Source of the DNA: Nitrosomonadaceae bacterium | Lineage (GTDB): Bacteria; Pseudomonadota; Gammaproteobacteria; Burkholderiales; Usitatibacteraceae | DNA length: 5,506 nucleotides | Direction of reading: 5' to 3' | Assembly (NCBI GenBank): GCA_021300055.1 | Contig: JAJTHU010000144.1 | Location: 1 to 5,506 of the forward strand | In this document: positions 1 through 4,170 of the stretch, one piece after another | How the letters are laid out: the number at the start of each line of letters is the position of its first letter | How positions within the stretch are numbered: the first letter of the stretch is position 1 | Program-made: the position numbers and the translations under genes | Notes under the pieces: generated by a model | Told to the model about the DNA's origin: nothing | Databases searched by the model: none | The model's input: the letters and a program-made list of their open reading frames with translations, nothing else

Positions 1-786
1 TCGAACAGATTCGTTAAAGCCCATCGTCCAGCGCCAGAACAGCGCGGCGCGCTCCGACGCGGTACCGCGATCGACAATCTGTTCGATTTCGCGCTCACCA
101 CCAAAGCGGCTGACGGCGAGGATAGTCGCTGCGTGCATCGCAAACAGCAGTACCGAGCCGTACAAGAATACGATCGACAGCATGTGGAACGGGTTGTACA
201 TCAAGTTGCCGTAGCGAATCGAGAACGCCGCCGTCCAGTCGAGATGCGGAAAGATTCCGAAGGGGACAGCTTCGGACCAGCTACCCATCAACACGGGTCT
301 GATGAAACCAAGCACGAGGAAAAGCCAAATGGCCGCCGCGAACGCCCAAGCCACATGCGTTCCCATACCGAGCGAACGAGCCCGGCGATACATGCGTAGC
401 CACCACAGAAGAACTGAGGCCGTCAGGAAGAAGCCGGCGATCAGCCACCATCCGCCTTTGTCCAGTGGCGGGAATGAAAGACCATATTCGGCTGCCGGTG
501 GTTCAAGACCCAGCCAAGGCAACTGACGGATGAACTCCATCACATTCCAGTTGACCGACGCCCACATGTTCAGACCGATGATCTCAAAGGCGATCAGGAA
601 GCAGATGATTGACGAAAGGCCTAAGCCACCGAGATAAAAGGGCCCAATCTGCGCGTCGCCAATCTTGCCCAGCCAATAGGAGAAGAGTGGCTCGCCGCTA
701 CGTCCCCACCAGTCTTTCTTTGGCAGCGGTACACCTTCATAAGGTGCGTGAACTTGCACGCGAGTGAATATGTTTTGATATTCCAT
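1..786 (-). CDS. pufM: Photosynthetic reaction centre M subunit PufM (3' end outside window)
   Basis: The first 262 residues of the M subunit, which pairs with PufL in the membrane; the family is about 305-330 long, so some 50-60 residues are missing. Spans A-D (about 53-77, 111-139, 143-168, 198-226) are present and span E is just starting. Visible ligands (R. sphaeroides number = position plus 1 here): His181 (accessory BChl), His201 (special pair), His218 and Glu233 (iron), Tyr209 (M210, which speeds primary charge separation), Trp251 (QA stacking). The last iron His (M266) lies outside. Asp44 matches M44 (Asn in R. sphaeroides) and complements Asn L213. Met196 sits at M197, usually Phe or Tyr. 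The ATG follows a GGGGAG ribosome site within the 12-base gap after pufL. Whether pufC (tetrahaem cytochrome) or pufX follows cannot be seen. Confidence 0.99.
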   Translation of the reverse strand, partial: MEYQNIFTRVQVHAPYEGVPLPKKDWWGRSGEPLFSYWLGKIGDAQIGPFYLGGLGLSSIICFLIAFEIIGLNMWASVNWNVMEFIRQLPWLGLEPPAAEYGLSFPPLDKGGWWLIAGFFLTASVLLWWLRMYRRARSLGMGTHVAWAFAAAIWLFLVLGFIRPVLMGSWSEAVPFGIFPHLDWTAAFSIRYGNLMYNPFHMLSIVFLYGSVLLFAMHAATILAVSRFGGEREIEQIVDRGTASERAALFWRWTMGFNESVR

Positions 787-798
787 CGTTCGCTCCCC

Positions 799-1623
799 TT
801 ATTTCCAGATAGGTAGATTGAGCCACCACGACCACCACTCCGGCCAGCCGCGCGTCCAAAACGGACCGCTGATGATGATGCAGACGGCCGCCCAGAATAC
901 CGAGCTCAGTGCGAGCAGAAGGCCGACGCGATGAATCCCGAGTGTGCCGACTGAATAACCGATGGCATCGCGGAAAAAGGTGTTTTCATGCTCCGCGGTT
1001 TTGACAGGTTCGCCCTTGGCTGGATTAGTCGACGACAGAATGAGCGCACCATGCAGCGACAAGGCCAAGGTCGTGGCGAAGAACAAACTCGCGGCAATCA
1101 TATGTGCCGGGTTGTAATGAAAATGTAAGTACTGATACCCCGTGTTGGATACCCAGTCCAGATGACTAATGATGCCGTACGGGAAGCCGTGGCCCCACGC
1201 GCCGAGCATCAATGGGCGAATCACATTCAGGGTAACGAAGGCGAGGATTGCAAATGCGAACGCGAACGGCACATGCAAGCCCATGCCGAGCTTTCGACAG
1301 ATCTCGACTTCGCGCAGCGCCCAGGATGTGAATGCACCGACAGCGCATACGGTAACAATCTGCCAGATGCCGCCTTCATTGAATGGCGCCATTCGCAGTC
1401 CGTACTTCAGATCTGGCGGCGCGATGTTGATTTGCCAGATGTTCCACGTCGGCCCTTGAAACGTTGCCCACAAGATCAGGGCCGTACCAAGAATCGAAAA
1501 GAACGCCGTGGTCACACCAAAGAATCCGACATAGAAGGGGCCAACCCAAAAGTCGAACAGGTCTCCTCCGAGTAGCGTGCCACCTCGTACGCGGTATTTG
1601 CGTTCAAAACTAAGCATAGCCAT
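799..1623 (-). CDS. pufL: Photosynthetic reaction centre L subunit PufL
   Basis: Complete 274-residue L subunit of the type II reaction centre, an inner-membrane protein with five spans (about 33-56, 84-112, 116-140, 171-199, 226-251). With PufM it holds the special-pair and accessory bacteriochlorophylls, bacteriopheophytins, quinones and non-haem iron. Visible ligands (Rhodobacter sphaeroides number = position minus 1): His154 (accessory BChl), His174 (special pair), His191 and His231 (iron), His169 (near the special pair), Glu105 (bacteriopheophytin hydrogen bond). In the QB pocket Glu213 and Ser224 are kept, but position 214 is Asn where R. sphaeroides has Asp L213. The start MAMLSFERKYRVRGG is the family N-terminus and follows GGAGGGG; the open frame upstream is not family-like. 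pufM follows after 12 bases, so L and M are made together. Confidence 0.99.
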   Translation of the reverse strand: MAMLSFERKYRVRGGTLLGGDLFDFWVGPFYVGFFGVTTAFFSILGTALILWATFQGPTWNIWQINIAPPDLKYGLRMAPFNEGGIWQIVTVCAVGAFTSWALREVEICRKLGMGLHVPFAFAFAILAFVTLNVIRPLMLGAWGHGFPYGIISHLDWVSNTGYQYLHFHYNPAHMIAASLFFATTLALSLHGALILSSTNPAKGEPVKTAEHENTFFRDAIGYSVGTLGIHRVGLLLALSSVFWAAVCIIISGPFWTRGWPEWWSWWLNLPIWK

Positions 1624-1805
1624 ATTTAGCCCCTCCGACTCTTCTGTTTCGAGCCTTCCGCCTTCGCCAAAACGGTTTGCCAACCACCACGCTGGTCGCT
1701 GGCCACCGTCATACCTGTCTTGGCCGCGCAGATGCACGCGCCAAGCTCAATTCGAATCTGAACTTCTAATCGCTTCAAAACTGCTGTCACAGTCTCTAAA
1801 ACCAC
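1624..1805 (-). other. Remainder of the pufA-pufL spacer
   Basis: These 182 bases carry no gene I can support. Two minus-strand frames are open through it. One is an in-frame upstream extension of pufL by 38 codons; the other is a 68-codon frame that starts inside the stem-loop with TTG and stops three bases before the pufL ATG. Neither has a ribosome site or family resemblance. The useful signal is GGAGGGG at the end, the pufL ribosome site. Confidence 0.5.
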
Positions 1806-1860
1806 GGACAGAGCGCGTGACCCGAAGGTCAAGCCGACTTGTGATCGTCGCGCTCTGCCC
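1806..1860 (-). promoter_or_regulatory. Stable pufA-pufL intercistronic stem-loop
   Basis: A 12-bp stem (arms 1849-1860 and 1806-1817; GGGCAGAGCGCG with CGCGCTCTGTCC, one G-U pair) encloses 31 bases. Inside, TGACC-TTCG-GGTCA (1818-1831) forms a hairpin with the very stable C(UUCG)G tetraloop, directly stacked on the outer stem. A second small stem, CAAG-TCGG-CTTG (1830-1841), competes for two bases with it. It begins 27 bases after the pufA stop. In Rhodobacter a stem-loop at this place protects pufBA mRNA from 3' decay, giving more LH1 than reaction centre; I infer the same role here. No strong T run follows, so most transcripts probably continue into pufL. Confidence 0.75.
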
Positions 1861-1887
1861 GCTTACTGCCCTTCCAAGAACGAGTCG

Positions 1888-2064
1888 CTATTTGGGAGCA
1901 GCTGGCTGCGCTGCTACCGGTGCTGCCTTGCTTGCGCCCCATAGGAAGGCATATCGATCGGTGGACAGCACGATGAAATGCAACAACATCACCATACTGA
2001 ACACGAAGATCGCCATCGCGACGAGCGTACGACGCGGATCGAACAAAAGCCAAATTCGCCACAT
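1888..2064 (-). CDS. pufA: Light-harvesting 1 (core antenna) alpha chain PufA
   Basis: A 58-residue LH1 alpha peptide that joins PufB in the antenna ring. The N-terminal signature MWRIWLLFDPRRTLVA is typical. One membrane span runs from about residue 14 to 35, with His29 (MLLHF) as the bacteriochlorophyll ligand, followed by the periplasmic STDRY motif. The tail is short and Ala/Pro-rich (APVAAQPAAPK). One conserved position is odd: 11 residues after His29 the sequence has Phe40 (YAFLWG) where LH1 alpha chains usually have Trp (YNWL), and a Trp appears at +13 instead. Trp +11 normally hydrogen-bonds the bacteriochlorophyll 3-acetyl group. The ribosome site GGAGGT precedes the ATG. A 264-base spacer with a strong stem-loop separates it from pufL. 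Confidence 0.97.
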   Translation of the reverse strand: MWRIWLLFDPRRTLVAMAIFVFSMVMLLHFIVLSTDRYAFLWGASKAAPVAAQPAAPK

Positions 2065-2083
2065 GTTTCAACCTCCAATACGT

Positions 2084-2140
2084 TTGTGACAACTCCGAAA
2101 AGGGTCAACGTCCTGATGGACAACCCATACCTTGTGACAC
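2084..2140. repeat. Two copies of TTGTGACA flanking the pufB-pufA hairpin
   Basis: On the plus strand TTGTGACA occurs at 2084-2091 and again at 2132-2139, 48 bases apart, one on each side of the spacer hairpin. The first copy extends to TTGTGACAA, an exact 9-base palindrome with a central G. The copies could be chance or a spaced pair of protein-binding sites. Confidence 0.35.
2102..2126 (-). promoter_or_regulatory. Interrupted hairpin in the pufB-pufA spacer
   Basis: On the coding strand GGGT pairs with ACCC and, after an asymmetric bulge (1 versus 4 bases), GTCC pairs with GGAC around the loop ATCA. The structure is moderately stable, about 27 bases after the pufB stop. It might tune pufB/pufA mRNA decay or translation. 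There is no T run, so it is not a terminator. Confidence 0.4.
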
Positions 2141-2153
2141 TTGAGCTAGTTCC

Positions 2154-2303
2154 TTAGAACCAAGGTCGCCACATCCAGACGAGCACATGCGAGAAGAAAC
2201 ACACAGCAATCCAGCCGATGAAACTCGACATGAAGAAACTGTGGAATTCTTTCGCCTCGCCGGCTGTCAGACCTGTCAAGGAACCTCGCTTTTCCTCAGC
2301 CAT
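2154..2303 (-). CDS. pufB: Light-harvesting 1 (core antenna) beta chain PufB
   Basis: A 49-residue LH1 beta peptide that pairs with PufA in the inner membrane to form the bacteriochlorophyll-binding ring around the reaction centre. The sequence shows the family layout: a polar cytoplasmic N-terminus with SLTGLTAGEAKEFH, one membrane span at about residues 22-44, and the C-terminal signature HVLVWMWRPWF. His39 is the bacteriochlorophyll ligand; Trp43, Trp45 and Trp48 lie at +4, +6 and +9 from it. Trp +9 is the residue that normally hydrogen-bonds pigment from the beta side. His21 is the second conserved His at the membrane face. Start choice is supported by AAGGAGG at ideal spacing. It is followed after 89 bases by pufA. 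Nothing is missing, and the length is normal for the family. Confidence 0.96.
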   Translation of the reverse strand: MAEEKRGSLTGLTAGEAKEFHSFFMSSFIGWIAVCFFSHVLVWMWRPWF

Positions 2304-2329
2304 ACCTGGCCTCCTTTGCTTCGCAACTA

Positions 2330-2346
2330 CGTCATTGGTGATGACG
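2330..2346 (-). promoter_or_regulatory. CGTCAT-N5-ATGACG dyad upstream of pufB
   Basis: A perfect 6-bp inverted repeat around 5 bases, ending 26 bases before the pufB ATG and about 14 bases before its ribosome site. It could be a protein-binding operator or a small RNA hairpin near the translation start. I do not recognise the motif as a known photosynthesis regulator site. Confidence 0.35.
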
Positions 2347-2382
2347 CATTTGCATGTTCCGCGCGACTCCCACGCGGGGGAC

Positions 2383-2414
2383 CTTCTGAACTGCGTTGCA
2401 CTGCACTTCAGAAG
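2383..2414 (-). promoter_or_regulatory. Second hairpin in the pufQ-pufB spacer
   Basis: CTTCTGAA pairs perfectly with TTCAGAAG over 8 bp. After one G/G mismatch, TGC pairs with GCA inside the 16-base loop. The structure sits immediately downstream of the GC-rich hairpin on the coding strand, about 80 bases before the pufB start. A role in puf mRNA processing or stability is inferred from position only. Confidence 0.55.
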
Positions 2415-2417
2415 TGG

Positions 2418-2435
2418 CGCCCGAGCCCTCGGGCG
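2418..2435 (-). promoter_or_regulatory. GC-rich hairpin in the pufQ-pufB spacer
   Basis: A perfect 7-bp inverted repeat, CGCCCGA with TCGGGCG, around a 4-base loop. It is not followed by a T run on the coding strand, so it is not a typical intrinsic terminator. It more likely blocks exonucleases or marks an RNA end. It lies 3 bases from the next hairpin. Confidence 0.6.
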
Positions 2436-2482
2436 ATTTCGATACTTATCTGTTGTTTTGCTGCATGTTTGGTTGTTGTCCG

Positions 2483-2704
2483 CTAGTCCTGTAGCGCAAT
2501 TGCGATCGTCGAACGTGCAGCCTCGCTCGCCTCGCTTAGGACCGACACATCTCGCTTCGTTTCACCACCGCCACCGAGCATGCGTGTGCCCGCCACGATC
2601 GCCAAAAAGATCGGGAAGCTAACGATGAATATCGCGGTGAACAGCGTCTCATCACGCTTCTTCAGCGAGTTGCGCATGTTTTCAGCTAAGTTGTTCGTCA
2701 TCAT
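2483..2704 (-). CDS. pufQ: Small single-span membrane protein, probable PufQ
   Basis: A 73-residue protein with a charged N-terminus, one hydrophobic span at about residues 22-43 (LFTAIFIVSFPIFLAIVAG), a Gly-rich turn (GGGGE) and a helical Ser/Ala/Glu-rich tail. Length (about 74 in Rhodobacter), position between bchZ and pufB, the E-x(n)-aromatic entry to the span, the mid-span FP and the tail SEASEAARSTI all resemble PufQ. PufQ is a small membrane protein implicated in bacteriochlorophyll synthesis or delivery to the forming antenna and reaction centre. Similarity is loose and I recognise it mainly by context and architecture, so a lineage-specific unrelated protein is possible. The start is the first of two tandem ATGs (2704 or 2701). 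The first overlaps the bchZ stop as ATGA and sits 7 bases after GGAAGGAG, the better spacing. It looks genuinely coding: there is a good ribosome site, tight coupling to bchZ and membrane-protein composition. Confidence 0.6.
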   Translation of the reverse strand: MMTNNLAENMRNSLKKRDETLFTAIFIVSFPIFLAIVAGTRMLGGGGETKRDVSVLSEASEAARSTIAIALQD

Positions 2705-4170
2705 GAGGTTGCTCCTTCCAATAGGGCGTCACGTGCAGCAGTGACGTGTGCGGCTTCGACACTTTCCAAACCAGCTAAGCGTGCTTCACGTTCAGCGCGA
2801 TCCCGCATGCGCTTGGCGACTGAGATTCGAATCAACACCGGTTGCTCATCAACCAACTTGTCCAACGCGGCCTTGGCGGCGTCTTGCCATGGCAACGCCT
2901 TGGATGGCTTCGCAAGAGAGGCCTCGACCTTGTCCATCTGATTGGCCAAGGGCAGGATGTGAAAGAGCGCGTCGAACAGCGCATTGGCGACTTCTTGTAC
3001 GAGATAGGTCGCGCCCGAGTAGCCCATGAAAGGCGTACCGGTATGGCGGCGGATGATGGCACCGGGAAACGATGCTGGGATGTAGGAAGTGCGCGCACCG
3101 CATTCGGCCAAGTACATACGCTCGTTGTAGCTGCCAAACATGACCAGTGGCGGCTTTTCGCGAACCATCTTGCGTACGTTCTCGTTGTCCGTTTTTTCGC
3201 CGGCTTTACGCGAAACGGCGAAGTGGCACGGCAAGCCCATCTCGGTCTCCAGGAAATTTCTGAGGCCACGCGTGTAGGTTTCGTTGGCAACGACTGCAAA
3301 GCTCGCCGTACCAAAAAAATCTTGGGTCACAGAACGCCACAGATCCCAAATAGGTTTGATCGTGGTGTGCTTTTCTCGCTCGATGAAAGGCTCCGGATCG
3401 AGTCCAAGCAATTCACCCAGGCGACGTAGAAACTTCGTCGTGCTGTGCAAGCCAATCGGCGCTTGCAAGTAAGGCCGCTCAAGCGCCTCACATAGCATGC
3501 GGCCGAACTCGCGATACATGCAGATATTCACTTCTGCATCCGCGAGCTTACGCACATCAGCCAAGTGGCTCCCGAGCGGAAAGGTCATGTTGACCTTCGC
3601 GCCAATTCCTTCGACCAAGCGGCGAATTTCGGCCAGATCGCTAGGCATGTTGAAGGTGCCGTACGCGGGGCCGATGATGTTAACGAGCGGCCTCACCACG
3701 CCATCTTTGTCGGCTTCGCGCGGCTTGGCCTCCGGCACAGCACCGCGCTTGTTGCCATACTCGGTCCACAACCAGAACATGGCGCGATTGGCGCTTTGCC
3801 ACTGATCTTCATCAATGGTGCGCGGCAGAAAGCGCTGAATATTGGTGCCCTCTGGCGTAACGCCGCCGCCGATCATTTCAGCGATCGACCCGGTGACGAC
3901 GACCGCAGGAAGGTCCGGGTCAAGTACGGCATGCGCGCGCTTCATCGCGCCTTCAGTGCCATCCCGTCCTAGGTGTTCTTCGGCGAGGCCCGTCACGACG
4001 ATGGGCAGTTCGTGCGGGGGTAAGGCGTCTGTGTAATGCAGCACCGACGTCACCGGAAGGTTTTCGCAGCCGACCGGCCCATCGATCACGACTTGCAATC
4101 CTTTGATTGCCGTGAACACATACACGGCACCCCAGTACCCCCCTGCGCGGTCATGATCGAGCACGAGCAT
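2701..4170 (-). CDS. bchZ: Chlorophyllide a oxidoreductase subunit BchZ
   Basis: Complete 489-residue NifK-like partner of BchY in chlorophyllide a oxidoreductase, about the family's usual length (490 in Rhodobacter capsulatus, from memory). The start MLVLDHDRAGGYWGAVY matches known BchZ N-termini. Its ATG overlaps the bchY TGA by one base, with a GAGGAG ribosome site inside the end of bchY. Cys35, in GPVGCENLPVTSVLHYTDA, is the single [4Fe-4S] ligand that BchZ contributes next to the three from BchY. Other conserved blocks are GSIAEMIGGGVTPEGTNIQR (about 95-114), YGTFNMPSDLAEIRRLVEGIG, APIGLHSTTKFLRRLGELLG, KPIWDLWRSVTQDFFGTA and IPASFPGAIIRRHTGTPFMG. Residues about 426-489 resemble the C-terminal helical PCP_red domain shared with BchB. 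The enzyme is soluble. The end of the gene carries the ribosome site for the next gene and overlaps it by four bases (ATGA), so translation is probably coupled. No truncation or missing key residue is seen. Confidence 0.99.
   Translation of the reverse strand: MLVLDHDRAGGYWGAVYVFTAIKGLQVVIDGPVGCENLPVTSVLHYTDALPPHELPIVVTGLAEEHLGRDGTEGAMKRAHAVLDPDLPAVVVTGSIAEMIGGGVTPEGTNIQRFLPRTIDEDQWQSANRAMFWLWTEYGNKRGAVPEAKPREADKDGVVRPLVNIIGPAYGTFNMPSDLAEIRRLVEGIGAKVNMTFPLGSHLADVRKLADAEVNICMYREFGRMLCEALERPYLQAPIGLHSTTKFLRRLGELLGLDPEPFIEREKHTTIKPIWDLWRSVTQDFFGTASFAVVANETYTRGLRNFLETEMGLPCHFAVSRKAGEKTDNENVRKMVREKPPLVMFGSYNERMYLAECGARTSYIPASFPGAIIRRHTGTPFMGYSGATYLVQEVANALFDALFHILPLANQMDKVEASLAKPSKALPWQDAAKAALDKLVDEQPVLIRISVAKRMRDRAEREARLAGLESVEAAHVTAARDALLEGATS
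2727..2746 (-). repeat. CGTCAC-N8-GTGACG inverted repeat in the end of bchZ
   Basis: A perfect 6-bp inverted repeat with an 8-base loop inside the bchZ coding region, about 23 bases upstream of the pufQ-like start. It includes a CACGTG palindrome on its edge. It could be incidental to the codons (AHVTAARDA) or a small RNA or DNA element near the coupled start. Confidence 0.3.

Larger units (their letters stand above)
2304..2482 (-). promoter_or_regulatory. pufQ-pufB spacer: structured leader of the antenna genes
   Basis: No gene is seen in these 179 bases. Read on the coding (minus) strand, it begins with an unstructured A/C-rich stretch just after the pufQ-like stop (about 2481-2448). Two adjacent strong hairpins follow (2435-2418 and 2414-2383), then a short dyad (2346-2330), then the pufB ribosome site AAGGAGG. 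I scanned for the PpsR/CrtJ pattern TGT-N12-ACA and found none, and I could not assign convincing -35/-10 boxes. The layout suits an mRNA 5'-stabilising or processing region, or a partial attenuator, ahead of pufBA. The function is inferred. Confidence 0.5.

Noticed and set aside
1..786. Possible frameshift in pufM near the window edge
   Set aside because: An initial count of the start position put the frame off by one. Recounting placed the ATG at 786-784, giving exactly 262 in-frame codons with no shift.
1624..1737. In-frame upstream extension of pufL by 38 codons
   Set aside because: It starts with GTG without a ribosome site and does not resemble any PufL N-terminus, whereas MAMLSFERKYRVRGG at 1623 is family-typical and follows GGAGGGG. 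The open frame is a by-product of the spacer.
1626..1832. A 68-codon minus-strand frame in the pufA-pufL spacer, ending just before pufL
   Set aside because: Its TTG start lies inside the stable UUCG hairpin, there is no ribosome site, and the predicted peptide has no recognisable family or membrane pattern. A leader peptide is not excluded but is not supported.
1829..2092. An 87-codon minus-strand frame overlapping pufA
   Set aside because: It is pufA read in another frame; the pufA frame gives an unmistakable LH1 alpha peptide with its own ribosome site.
2418..2435. GC-rich hairpin as an intrinsic terminator after the pufQ-like gene
   Set aside because: No T run follows on the coding strand; the next bases enter a second hairpin. 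A terminator here would also cut off the antenna and reaction-centre genes.
2187..2622. Plus-strand open frames of 99 and 134 codons across pufB and the pufQ-pufB spacer
   Set aside because: They run antisense through pufB, the hairpins and the pufQ-like gene, lack ribosome sites and have low-complexity Arg/Pro/Ser composition typical of shadow frames.
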